Of a stretch of DNA of 64,000 nucleotides, positions 1 through 7,692 are shown one piece after another. A program made the translations under genes and the position numbers. How positions within the stretch are numbered: position 1 is the stretch's first letter; every line of letters starts with the position of its first letter. The stretch covers positions 1-64,000 of the forward strand of contig NZ_JAOEGB010000011.1 of assembly GCF_025420585.1 (NCBI RefSeq). Direction: 5' to 3'. This stretch comes from Planotetraspora sp. A-T 1434. Its GTDB lineage: Bacteria > Actinomycetota > Actinomycetes > Streptosporangiales > Streptosporangiaceae. The notes beneath the pieces are model-generated. The model was not told where the DNA came from. It was given only the letters and a program-made list of their open reading frames with translations, and did not search any database.

Positions 1-4
1 CCCC

Positions 5-973
5 TCAGCGCGGCGAGGGGCTAGGCGGCATGTCGGCCGCTCCGCCGTTGAGCTGTCGCTTGGCTCTGGGGTTGGCCAGGGGGCGGGTGAAGCCGACGAT
101 GTTGCGGCGCGAGCCGTACGTGGTGATTTTGATCGGGCCGCACTTGGTGCAGCGCGCTTCGATGGCCTGGCCTCCTCCGATGACGAGGGCGACGTGCCCG
201 GGCCGGTCGGGGCCGTTGCCTGGGCCCGAGGAGAAGAACGCCAGGTCACCGGGCCGCTCCTGCCCAGACGGGATGCGGATACCGAAGGGCCACTGCTCGA
301 AGGTCGTCCGTGGGATCGTCACGCCCGCCGCCTTGTAGGCCATGTAGACGATGCCCGAGCAGTCGTACCCGTTCGGGCCGGTCCCGCCCCAGATGTACGG
401 CTTGCCGAGCTGCCGGCGGGCGTAGGCGATGATCACCGCGACGAGGTCGCCGGCGATGGTCGGGGTGCCGTACTCGGCGGCCTTGGCGAGCACGCGGTCG
501 ACGTACCATCCGGCGTGGTTGTAGGCGAACAGCGCCTTGCGTACGTCGGAGGCCGCGCCGGAGGCGCACAGATAGGCGGCCGCGGTGGAGATCGCGTCCG
601 CGGGGTCGTAGACGTCGGTATGGCCGTCGCCGTTCCCGTCGACCGCGTGTCCGGCGAAGGTAGCCGGGAGGAACTGCATGGGCCCGCGAGCCCCGGCTGC
701 GTTGGGACCCCGGGAGGCGGGATCGCGGCCGTGGTCGGACTCGACCTTGCCGACGGCCGCCAGCACGGTCCATGACATGCCTGGGCAGGTCTGGGCGGCG
801 TCCATGTACCAGCGCAGGTACGCCGGGGGGATGTCCGCGAGTGCCCGCTCGTTCGGTGTCGCGTCTCCGGCGCCGCCGGCCGGGATGGGAGGCTGGGCGA
901 GGACGAACACGACGATCAGCAACGGGAGCGTGACCGCGGCTACGACGGCGGCTCCTGCCCAGCGCCATCCCAT
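5..973 (-). CDS. Lytic transglycosylase and NlpC/P60 peptidase fusion of a conjugation cluster
   Basis: Predicted membrane-anchored peptidoglycan hydrolase of 322 aa that would open the wall for a conjugation machine. Residues about 8-27 form a hydrophobic N-terminal anchor. Residues about 50-170 are a transglycosylase-like domain with the catalytic-type motif GKVESDHG. Residues about 180-300 are an NlpC/P60 (C40) domain with the nucleophile motif YDCSG and the histidine motif PGHVALVIG. The ATG at 973 is chosen because it overlaps the upstream stop as TGATG, implying translational coupling with the 114-aa gene. An in-frame start at 1111 is possible but its extension is low-complexity Arg-rich sequence. 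It is divergent from the T4SS-like genes starting at 1503, and hydrolases of this design commonly accompany such clusters. Confidence 0.85.
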   Translation of the reverse strand: MGWRWAGAAVVAAVTLPLLIVVFVLAQPPIPAGGAGDATPNERALADIPPAYLRWYMDAAQTCPGMSWTVLAAVGKVESDHGRDPASRGPNAAGARGPMQFLPATFAGHAVDGNGDGHTDVYDPADAISTAAAYLCASGAASDVRKALFAYNHAGWYVDRVLAKAAEYGTPTIAGDLVAVIIAYARRQLGKPYIWGGTGPNGYDCSGIVYMAYKAAGVTIPRTTFEQWPFGIRIPSGQERPGDLAFFSSGPGNGPDRPGHVALVIGGGQAIEARCTKCGPIKITTYGSRRNIVGFTRPLANPRAKRQLNGGAADMPPSPSPR

Positions 974-1317
974 CAGCGGGACAGGATCTCGTCGACGAGC
1001 CACCGGACCAGGTGCGCGGCTGGACCTCCGGTGACGGTTGCCCAGTGCCGCCCGTCGGAGGTGTAGGTCCGAGCCGCCCCTGGGCGGGCGGGCGTACGTT
1101 GCGTGCGGCACCGCACACTGGCCCGAGCGCGGCGCGCCACCTTGCGGGTAGCGGCCTCGGCGTCAAGGGCGATGAGGTACATCGGTCCGGCGGGTGCGCT
1201 TGCCATCTGCCCGGTTCGATACGGCTGCTGCCCGGCTGCGTTGCCCGGATCGCTGACGGTGTGCGCGCATTCCGATACGGGCGAGCCCGCGCTGCGCAAG
1301 CCGTACGACGTCCGCAT
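973..1317 (-). CDS. Small hypothetical protein coupled to the NlpC/P60 gene
   Basis: A 114-aa protein of unknown function. It is kept because its stop codon overlaps the start of the wall hydrolase (TGATG at 971-975) and because a GAGG lies five bases before the ATG at 1317. The C-terminal part (TYTSDGRHWATVTGG, then an amphipathic helix ending VRWLVDEILSR) looks like real protein. The first 45 residues look less convincing, so the true start may be internal. It has no signal peptide or clear membrane segment. From position alone it is probably a small accessory protein of the conjugation cluster. Confidence 0.5.
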   Translation of the reverse strand: MRTSYGLRSAGSPVSECAHTVSDPGNAAGQQPYRTGQMASAPAGPMYLIALDAEAATRKVARRARASVRCRTQRTPARPGAARTYTSDGRHWATVTGGPAAHLVRWLVDEILSR

Positions 1318-1502
1318 GGGTGCCTCATTTCTTCCCGCTTTCGCCGGCGGGGGCAGGACACCGGTGGCCGATTGCATGGCCTGTGACTTGCCCGTGTCGG
1401 CGACCGGCTGATGCAGGAGCTGCGGGTCACGGGGTGTGCAACGCCGGTGCGGCTTGCTGGGAGGCGATCTAAGCGAGCTCGAGAACCTGGGGAGAGACGT
1501 TG

Positions 1503-1806
1503 ATGTGGACGCATGCGCTTCAGGACGCGATCGGCACGGTCGTGCGGTCGTACGACCTGGTGGACAACCCGCCGCCGCGTGCCGCCGGGCCTGCAGCCGA
1601 AAATCGACCTGCTGCTCGGCTGGGGTAAGTGGGCCTGCCTGATCCTGGGCGTGGCCGGGATCCTGATCTGCGCCGGGAAAATGGCGCTCGGGCAGTCCGG
1701 CCGGTCGCACTACGCGGCCGAGGGGGCCTCGGAGCTGCCCAAGGTGCTGCTCGGTGTGTCCCTCGCCACGGTCGCCGTGCCGATCATCACTGCGATCTTC
1801 GGATGA
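1503..1806 (+). pseudogene. Two-helix membrane protein of the T4SS-like cluster, frameshifted
   Basis: The start at 1503 (ATG after GGGGAGAGACGTTG) reads MWTHALQDAIGTVVRSYDLV and then DNPPP. That frame closes in a TAA near 1627. The convincing remainder, VPPGLQPKIDLLLGW followed by two hydrophobic segments, lies in the next frame and ends at 1806. Joining them needs a one-base shift near 1575-1585, inside a run of CCG repeats. The join restores a layout known for small TrbC/pilin-like membrane proteins of actinobacterial SCO6880-type clusters: a soluble helix, the PPGLQ.KID linker, then two TM helices. The stop overlaps the next gene as ATGA. A sequencing error in the CCG run is the main alternative. 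Confidence 0.6.
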
Positions 1807-2522
1807 GCCCCTCCCTGCGGGAGCGCCGGAGGCTGCTCATCTTCCTCGGGGTTACCGCGGTGCTGATCGTGGCAGGGGTGCTGCTGGCCGTGCTGCCTGC
1901 CGCACAGCAATCCTCGCCTGCCGGCAAGCCGACCCCGTCGGCGCATGCTGAGCCCGCCGACGACAGGACGAGGGTGGACCTCGGCGGCTGGCGGTGGGCG
2001 GACTTCCACGGGGTGCGTCTGCCGTACTCCGCCTCCGACGGCCCGCACACCGTGGCTGGGGACCGGGCGTACGGCTTCGCCCGGAGCCCGGCGGGGGCGT
2101 TGCTGGCGGCGCTGCACCTGGGGATGCGGGCCAGCCCGCGGTGGGGGCCGGGGGTGTTCGAGCCGGCCATCGCCGAGCAGTTCACCGGGGCGGACCGGCC
2201 AGCGCTGCTGCAGGCCGTTCGCGCCACCTACGACAGCGTCCGCGCCGTGGCGGGCGTCGCCGAGGGCGCGCCGATCGGCCGGGCGTACGTGGTGGAGGAG
2301 GCGTTCCGCTGGCAGGCCTACGCTCCCGGTCTGGCGATCGTCGACGCGGTCGCGGCAGGGCCCGGCCGCGACGGCGTCACCGTGCGGGTCTCCACCCGGA
2401 TGCAGCTGGTGTGGCGGGACGGCGACTGGCGGATGGTGGCCCCGCCCGGCGGCGACTGGACGCGGTCCTCGGCCCCGGTGACCGACCTGACCGGCTACAC
2501 CCTGTTCCCGGATCGGGGGTGA
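1803..2522 (+). CDS. Membrane-anchored conjugation-cluster protein (VirB8-position)
   Basis: A 239-aa protein starting at an ATG that overlaps the previous stop (ATGA, 1803-1806). A short basic N-terminus (SLRERRR) is followed by one TM helix (about residues 10-30), a Pro/Ala linker, and an extracytoplasmic domain of about 170 residues rich in Trp and Tyr. It is followed after 4 nt by the VirB6-like gene. One TM helix with a periplasm-facing domain at this place in the operon suggests a VirB8-like scaffold role. I recognise the gene order and the general type, not a specific named family, so the function is inferred from context. Confidence 0.65.
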   Translation: MSPSLRERRRLLIFLGVTAVLIVAGVLLAVLPAAQQSSPAGKPTPSAHAEPADDRTRVDLGGWRWADFHGVRLPYSASDGPHTVAGDRAYGFARSPAGALLAALHLGMRASPRWGPGVFEPAIAEQFTGADRPALLQAVRATYDSVRAVAGVAEGAPIGRAYVVEEAFRWQAYAPGLAIVDAVAAGPGRDGVTVRVSTRMQLVWRDGDWRMVAPPGGDWTRSSAPVTDLTGYTLFPDRG

Positions 2523-2526
2523 CAGC

Positions 2527-3924
2527 GTGGACTTCTTCGTGGCCGGCGGGCGGGCGGGGACCGCGTACGCGATCGCACCGTCGCCGCCACCGGGCTGTGC
2601 CGACCTGACCTCCCCGATGTGTGTGGCCGAGACCGTCGCGAACGGCGCGTTGCCGGGCGCCGGAACCCTGACACGGCAGGCGGTCGAGGGCGGCGGCCAG
2701 GCGCTCGGAGACCTCGCCGGTACGGCGGCCAAGGGCGCGGTCCAGTACGGCGTGGACGGCCTGGCGCAGGCGATCCAGTACGCGGTGTCCTGGATCATCA
2801 CCAACACCGTCTCCTGGTGGACGCGCATCGACTCGCCCTGCCTGGTCTCCGACCCCTTGGCCGGATGCAGCGGCCCGTCCGCAGTGGATTCGATCGAGCG
2901 GATCCAGCAGTGGACGTTGCCGTTCGCCGTCGCGGTGGCCGCGCTGTCCCTGCTGGCGGCGGCAGCGAAGATCGCCGTCACCCGCAAGACCACACCCCTG
3001 CTGGATGCCGGCACGGGCATGCTCGTCATCCTCGGCACCGGCAGCCTCGGCGTCCTGCTGCCCGCCCTGCTGCTGAAGGTGGGCGACGAGTGGTCGAGCT
3101 GGGTGCTCAACATGAGCACCGGCGACGTCTCCAAGAAGCTCGTGGCCGTCCTCGGCCTGGCCGGCGCCTCCCCGGGTGTGGTGATCGTGCTCGGCATCGT
3201 CGGCGTTATCATCGCGGCCATCCAGGCCGTCCTTTTGCTGTTCCGCCAGGCCGCGCTCGTCGTACTGGCCGGTGTGCTGCCGCTGGCGGCCGCCGGGTCG
3301 ATGACGCCACTCACCCGTCCCTGGTTTCGGCGGGTGACCGGCTGGATGCTGGCGCTGATCTTCTACAAGCCCGCGGCCGCCATGGTGTACGCGACGGCGT
3401 TCACCATGCTCGGGAACGCCTCCGACGCCCGGGCAATGTTCATGGGCTTCGCGATGGTCGTCTTGTCGATCCTGGCACTGCCCGCGTTGCTGAAGTTCTT
3501 CACCTGGGCGAGCGGCACGGTCAGCGAGTCGGTCTCAGGTGGCGGCCTACTCGGCACGGCCGTCGGGGGAGCGGTCGCGGTCGGCGCCTTCCGCGGCGGC
3601 CGGTCCGGCTCCGGAGGCTTCTTCGGTGCGGGAGGCGCGAGCGCCGTCGACCACGCCCGGTTCATGTCCTCGGCGATTCGACCCCCAGGCGGTGCACGCC
3701 GGGCCTCCGCGGCGGCCGCCGCGCCCGGGAGCCCGCCCTCCGCCGGCGGCCGTACGGCGGGAGCGTCTGCGGCGTCCGGGGCGTCGGCCGCCAAGGCCGC
3801 CGCCGCCGCGGGCCCTGCCACAGCCGCGGCGGGAGTGGTCATCACCGGGCTGGCCACCGGCGCGAAGAAGGCCGGCGACACCGTCTCCTCCTCCGTGGAT
3901 CCGCCGCGACAGGAGCCGGCATGA
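2527..3924 (+). CDS. VirB6/TrbL-like polytopic membrane protein (SCO6881 type)
   Basis: A 465-aa inner-membrane component of a conjugative type IV secretion-like system, starting at GTG 2527, four bases after the previous stop. The N-terminal 90 residues are mainly soluble. Five or six hydrophobic helices follow, between about residues 135 and 340 (for example TLPFAVAVAALSLLAAAAKI and VVIVLGIVGVIIAAIQAVLL). The tail of about 110 residues is low-complexity Gly/Ala/Ser, typical of actinobacterial TrbL/VirB6-like proteins. It is immediately upstream of the SCO6880-like gene, the usual partner. The frame is intact, in contrast to the damaged genes around it. Confidence 0.8.
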   Translation: MDFFVAGGRAGTAYAIAPSPPPGCADLTSPMCVAETVANGALPGAGTLTRQAVEGGGQALGDLAGTAAKGAVQYGVDGLAQAIQYAVSWIITNTVSWWTRIDSPCLVSDPLAGCSGPSAVDSIERIQQWTLPFAVAVAALSLLAAAAKIAVTRKTTPLLDAGTGMLVILGTGSLGVLLPALLLKVGDEWSSWVLNMSTGDVSKKLVAVLGLAGASPGVVIVLGIVGVIIAAIQAVLLLFRQAALVVLAGVLPLAAAGSMTPLTRPWFRRVTGWMLALIFYKPAAAMVYATAFTMLGNASDARAMFMGFAMVVLSILALPALLKFFTWASGTVSESVSGGGLLGTAVGGAVAVGAFRGGRSGSGGFFGAGGASAVDHARFMSSAIRPPGGARRASAAAAAPGSPPSAGGRTAGASAASGASAAKAAAAAGPATAAAGVVITGLATGAKKAGDTVSSSVDPPRQEPA

Positions 3925-3959
3925 CGCGCAGGCCGTCGCGCAGGACGGCCGGGCCGTGA
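3921..3959 (+). other. Twelve-codon ORF bridging the VirB6-like and SCO6880-like genes
   Basis: The sequence MTRRPSRRTAGP followed by a stop. Its ATG overlaps the VirB6-like stop (ATGA at 3921) and its TGA overlaps the GTG start of the SCO6880-like gene (GTGA at 3956). It may be a translational bridge that carries ribosomes across the 32-nt gap. It may also be the original N-terminus of the downstream gene separated by a frameshift, since both parts are basic and Pro/Arg-rich. Confidence 0.4.
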
Positions 3960-5485
3960 CGCAGCCGAGGGAACCGCGCACGTACGGGGGCTGGCGGCGT
4001 CGGCGGAGCATGGGGCTGCTCGGCATGGGCGTCGGCGCCACCTTCGCCGTGCTTGCGGCCGTCGTGACGCTGCTGCTGGCCACCGCGCTGTCCCCGCGCA
4101 TGCTGCTGTATCTGCTGCCGCCTGTCCTCGTGGTGGCGCTGCTTGGCCTGGCGCCAGCCGGCGGCACACCCCTGGCCACGGTGCTGCTCACCCGGTGGCG
4201 CTGGTGGTACGGCACCCGACGCGGCTTCACTCGCTTCCGCTCCGGCTCCCGTTTGGAACTGCCGGGAGTGCTCGCCGCCACCTCGCTGCTGTCGGTCCCA
4301 GACGGGTACGGCAGGCCGTACGGGCTGGTGTGGGACCAGCGGGCCGGGCACCTGACCGCGACGCTGCGGGTCGTGGCCAACTCGCCCTGGCTCGCCGACC
4401 CCGACGACGCCGACACCTGGGTCGCCTGCTGGGGCTCCTGGCTGGCCTCGCTCGGGCACGTGCCCGCGCTGCGCTGGGTTAGCGTCACCGTGCAGACCGC
4501 CCCCGAGCCGGGCGGCCAGCTCGCCGACACCGTCGCCGCGGCGATCGACCCGGCCGCGCCAGCTTCGGCCAGGGCCATCGTGGCTCAGTTGGTCGCGTCC
4601 GCGCCGGCCGCGGCCGCACATGTCGAGACCCGGGTGTCGCTCACGTTCGATCCCACGGCCTCGCCACCGGCGCCGATGACACTGGAACTGGCCGTGGCCG
4701 AGGTGTCCCGTACGTTAGACGGCCTGGAATCAGCGCTCGGCTCCTGCGGCATCACCGTGCTCGGGCGGGCCACCGCGGCGCAGATCGCCGCCGTCGTGCG
4801 CGGCGCCTTCGACCCCGCCGTCCGCGGCGAAGTGAGCCGGGCCCAGGCCGGCGCACGTACGACGGGCTGGGCGGATGCCGTGCCGCTGTCGGCCGAGGAG
4901 CTGCCGGGCTGCTACCGGCACGACAGTGGGGTGTCGGTGTCATGGTGCTGGCAGGAGGCGCCGCGGCAGAACGTGCACTCCGACGTGCTGGCCCGGCTGA
5001 TCGCGCCTGGGCCATACCTGAAGCGGGTGACGCTGCAGTATCGGCCGCTACCGGCTGCGGCCGCCGACCGCGTGCTGGAAAGCGAGGTCACCTCGGCGGC
5101 CTTCCGGCAGGCCTACCGGCATCGCCTCGGCAGGGACGAGACCGCGCGCGACGCCTTCGACCAGGCAAGGGCACGGCAGGCGGCCAGAGAGGAGGCGATG
5201 GGGGCCGGGGTGTGCCTGGTTGGCATGTTCGTGACCGTCACCGTGCTCGACGCCGCCGACCTCCCGCAGGCTGTCGCTGCGACCGAGGCCGCCGCCGAGT
5301 CGTCCAAGATTCGTCTGCGGCTGCTGACCGGATCCCAGGCCGCAGGCTTCGCCACCACCCTGCCCTGCGGCGCCTGCCCACCCCGCCATGGTTCGCCGCT
5401 GATCCTTGCAGCCGGGGCCGGCGCTACTTCCCGCGCTTCGACCGGCTCCTGGACTTGTCGGCGGCCGACTGCGCCCTCTGCTTAA
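3956..5485 (+). CDS. SCO6880-family T4SS-like membrane protein, 3' end replaced
   Basis: PrgI/SCO6880-like partner of VirB4-type ATPases, about 509 aa. Two adjacent TM helices (about residues 25-70) are followed by the YGTRRGFTRFRSGSRLELPG stretch and a large cytoplasmic domain. The GTG at 3956 is chosen for its GTGA overlap. The family-like sequence continues to about base 5370 (GSQAAGFATTLPCG). The remaining residues (Ser/Thr/Arg-rich, to 5485) look like out-of-family readthrough into the antisense of the small gene at 5424-5597. I infer that the true 3' end was lost at a junction near 5370-5420. The cognate ATPase, normally adjacent, is now 3.3 kb away. Confidence 0.7.
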   Translation: MTQPREPRTYGGWRRRRSMGLLGMGVGATFAVLAAVVTLLLATALSPRMLLYLLPPVLVVALLGLAPAGGTPLATVLLTRWRWWYGTRRGFTRFRSGSRLELPGVLAATSLLSVPDGYGRPYGLVWDQRAGHLTATLRVVANSPWLADPDDADTWVACWGSWLASLGHVPALRWVSVTVQTAPEPGGQLADTVAAAIDPAAPASARAIVAQLVASAPAAAAHVETRVSLTFDPTASPPAPMTLELAVAEVSRTLDGLESALGSCGITVLGRATAAQIAAVVRGAFDPAVRGEVSRAQAGARTTGWADAVPLSAEELPGCYRHDSGVSVSWCWQEAPRQNVHSDVLARLIAPGPYLKRVTLQYRPLPAAAADRVLESEVTSAAFRQAYRHRLGRDETARDAFDQARARQAAREEAMGAGVCLVGMFVTVTVLDAADLPQAVAATEAAAESSKIRLRLLTGSQAAGFATTLPCGACPPRHGSPLILAAGAGATSRASTGSWTCRRPTAPSA

Positions 5486-5597
5486 ATCCGCTGGTGGCGG
5501 TCTTGCCGTGCGGGTTCGTGTCGGCGCTGCGCTGAATCCGCCGGGCGTCGTCGGACGTCATCTTCCGGCTCGTGGAGCCGCCGTCGTTCGTGCTCAC
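5424..5597 (-). CDS. Small basic protein with the RAQSAADK motif
   Basis: A 57-aa protein starting at GTG 5597 with an excellent AGGAGG four bases upstream. The sequence contains KMTSDDARRIQRSAD and SGFKQRAQSAADK and has a very basic tail. This matches the short actinobacterial proteins with a seed-maturation/stress-protein-like repeat (RIQSA...FxxRAQSAAD). Function is unknown, though such proteins are often stress-associated. It runs convergently into, and overlaps, the altered 3' end of the SCO6880-like gene. It therefore marks the left boundary of the block that interrupts the conjugation operon. Confidence 0.7.
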   Translation of the reverse strand: MSTNDGGSTSRKMTSDDARRIQRSADTNPHGKTATSGFKQRAQSAADKSRSRSKRGK

Positions 5598-5691
5598 ATG
5601 ACCTCCTGCGGGTCTGCTTCCCGAGGTGATGGGACCGGGTCGCGGCCCACGGCAGTGTCGCGTAGGCGCCGCCGGCGCCGCAGTGGTGTGG

Positions 5692-6062
5692 TCAGCCACA
5701 GCATACGCTGGAGAAACACCCGTCTGAGGCCCAGAGGGCAAGGTCCTGCCGGTCGAGGAGGTGGATCCGAAACTCGGCGGCATTCTCCCGGGCTCCCCGC
5801 GTGAAGGAGCCGTTGGTGACGACCACGGCGACGTCGGCGCCATGAGCGGGCCCCGCCGTTCCGTTCATCTGGTAGACGACGTCGGCTCCGACCTTGGCGC
5901 CGGTGGTGGTGTGTTTGCACTGCGCGACGATGCGATGTCCGCGCTCATCGAGGGCCATGACGCGGCCGCCTTTGTCTCCCTGCCGATCTCGGGGAAACCG
6001 CCCTCGGGGTTCCCGTAGTACTCGCAGTACACGGACGGTTGTGCGGGGGCGCGGGGGATCAC
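5692..6062 (-). pseudogene. Mrr-like restriction endonuclease fragment
   Basis: Minus-strand coding trace whose C-terminal 85 residues clearly resemble the Mrr_cat nuclease fold: GHRIVAQCKHTTTGAKVG (the QxK signature) followed by NGTAGPAHGADVAVVVTNG and a FRIHLLDRQDLALWA end. The N-terminal half of the domain is absent or out of frame. At the expected acidic catalytic position (GDxGADVIA in the family) the sequence reads GDKGGRVMAL, so the aspartate appears to be Arg. No start codon with a ribosome site is visible. It is most likely a dead remnant in the material inserted between the two conjugation genes. Confidence 0.55.
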
Positions 6063-6250
6063 ATGGCGCTCGGCTCGACCCTGGTGGACTTGATCTGGTC
6101 GGGGTGCAGTTCCTCGCCCATGGGGATCTATCCAGGACGCTCGGTCTGTTGGAGAAGGAGATCCTCGGGCGTGAAAAGGGGCGCCCTGGCCAAGGTGACC
6201 GGGTCCATCGCGAACTTGTACTGGACGCGGTGGCCGTCATCAAACCACGG
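6059..6250 (-). pseudogene. Unrecognised coding trace with one internal stop
   Basis: In one minus-strand frame the sequence reads WFDDGHRVQYKFAMDPVTLA and then PLFTPEDLLLQQTERPG, a TAG, and IPMGEELHPDQIKSTRVEPS up to a final stop near 6059. The residue mix looks like genuine protein on both sides of the TAG. I do not recognise the family. It is treated as a degenerate fragment belonging to the same scrap block as the Mrr-like and glycosyltransferase pieces. Confidence 0.3.
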
Positions 6251-6253
6251 GTT

Positions 6254-6595
6254 CTATCTGTACGAGCAGCGCGGCGCCAGGGCATCACTGACGCCGCAGG
6301 TACGTGCGTAGGAGCGGCCGGGTTTCGTCGCCCCGTGCGGACGGGCGACAGCGTCCGCAAAGGCGACGTACGGCGTCGTGGCCCGCCGCACGCCCGGGTT
6401 GCGGGCCGGAGCACCCAGGTTCCGGCCGAGCTTTACCACGTCCATACGCGGAAAGCGCCGCCGTACGAACGCGGCGGTGCCGTCCGTGGAGCCGTTGTCC
6501 ACCAGGATGGCGAGGTCGTCATGGTACGAGAGCGCGCGATCCAGCTCGTCCCGTCGGTTCGTTGTGGCCACCACCACCGTGACTCGTGCCGTCAT
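6254..6595 (-). pseudogene. Truncated family 2 glycosyltransferase (N-terminal part)
   Basis: Starts MTARVTVVVATTNRRDELDR, then ILVDNGSTDGTAAFVRRRFP and GRNLGAPARNPGVRRATTPYVAFAD. These are the nucleotide-binding motifs of a GT2 enzyme. Directly after VAFAD the family requires an acidic DD/DxD stretch and another 150 or more residues. Here the frame changes character (AVARPHGATKPG) and stops at 6254. Only about the first 80 residues of the catalytic domain remain, so it cannot be active. The ATG at 6595 has a weak GGCGGG upstream. Confidence 0.65.
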
Positions 6596-6958
6596 CGCCC
6601 GCCTGCCTCTGTGCCGGAAGTCTCCAATCAGTGACATCCCATCCCCGGTGTCTATCCCAAAGTCACCCTGTATCCCGTCATGGACACGGCCAGCGGTTCC
6701 GCCCGTGTACCGCGGAGCCGTACACGGGCGGAAATCGGGTGGATGTCTGGACGTTGGCGAAACCCATTTCGGGGGCCGGTTCCGTCGCGCTCGGGGATCG
6801 CCGAGCCGCTCCGCTTGGCCGCCGCGCTGATCGACGCCCTGGGCCTCGATCGCATTGGTCGAGGAGGCGCAGGGAGCGGCGTCAGTGCGGGTTGCCGGAT
6901 ATCGCCTTCGCCGAAGGGGCGCCCGGCGGCCGGGCTTGTGCCGGTCGCCGCAGGTTGA
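6596..6958 (+). other. Gene-free stretch
   Basis: Between the glycosyltransferase remnant and the secreted protein gene I see only short ORFs of poor codon character on both strands. A GC-rich segment near 6780-6890 could be old coding sequence but matches nothing I recognise. No clear terminator was found. Confidence 0.4.
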
Positions 6959-7453
6959 TCAAGGCAGCGGCACGTTGACCAGCGACCCCGTGGAGATTGC
7001 GGTGATCTTGATCATTCCCAAATCGGTTTGTCCCGAAACCACGTCGTGTCCGCAGGTGAGAACCGCCTGACCAGGAGTGGTGAAGTCGTGGACCACGTTA
7101 AGCGCGATCGGCACGCCCGAGATATTGCCGTCGTGGTCGACGATACTCTGATCGTTGTCCACGCCTGCCCAGAGCGCGCACCTGACCGTGGTCTTGAGCC
7201 CAGAAGGCAGCGGAAGCCCGATGAACAGCTTAGCGAAGATCGCGTACTTGCCGGCGGGCAAGTTGAGCCGGCCCACATCTACCTGCTGGTTCGCCGCGGT
7301 TGTGAGCCGAAAGCTGTTCTTCCAGCCCGCGATCACGTCGCCCGTGGCGGCGTCGGCCCTACGCGGCAGGAGTACGGTTACCGCCGTTATCAAGAGCAGG
7401 ACACTTAGGAGTAAGGTCAGGCCCAGTCGAGTCTTGCGCGTGATGTCCGTCAT
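6959..7453 (-). CDS. Secreted or membrane-anchored hypothetical protein
   Basis: A 164-aa protein with a classical signal segment: basic MTDITRKTRLG, a hydrophobic LTLLLSVLLLITAVTVLL, then RRADAATG, which could be a signal-peptidase site. The mature part is rich in Val, Thr and Gly and looks beta-structured, with a Cys pair about 40 residues apart (VRCALWAG, LTCGHDVV). It resembles generic actinomycete extracytoplasmic proteins of unknown role. It is transcribed divergently from the LysR gene at 7693, so that regulator may control it. Codon use looks native. Confidence 0.65.
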   Translation of the reverse strand: MTDITRKTRLGLTLLLSVLLLITAVTVLLPRRADAATGDVIAGWKNSFRLTTAANQQVDVGRLNLPAGKYAIFAKLFIGLPLPSGLKTTVRCALWAGVDNDQSIVDHDGNISGVPIALNVVHDFTTPGQAVLTCGHDVVSGQTDLGMIKITAISTGSLVNVPLP

Positions 7454-7692
7454 TTTTCGGTCCCTTCCGGTGACCCTGCGCTGCCGCGAGTCGAAACGGG
7501 CTGCACATGGGCGTTGCCCGCATCACCGCCGTATTACGTAAATTTCTACGCGCATTGACGGAGCGTGACGCTCCCTCGTTCCAATGCGGAATCGGGTCTT
7601 GACAGCGCCGGAGACTTCAACAATGACCGCTGATCGATGTCCCTAATTTGGCATCCTGGATCGGTCCGCCCGGCTCGTCGATAATGTGGCGT

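Noticed and set aside
1710-3314. 534-codon minus-strand ORF opposite the conjugation genes
   Set aside because: It is antisense to two genes with coupled starts and family-like sequence; its translation is Arg/Pro/Ala-rich and low in pattern, a GC artefact.
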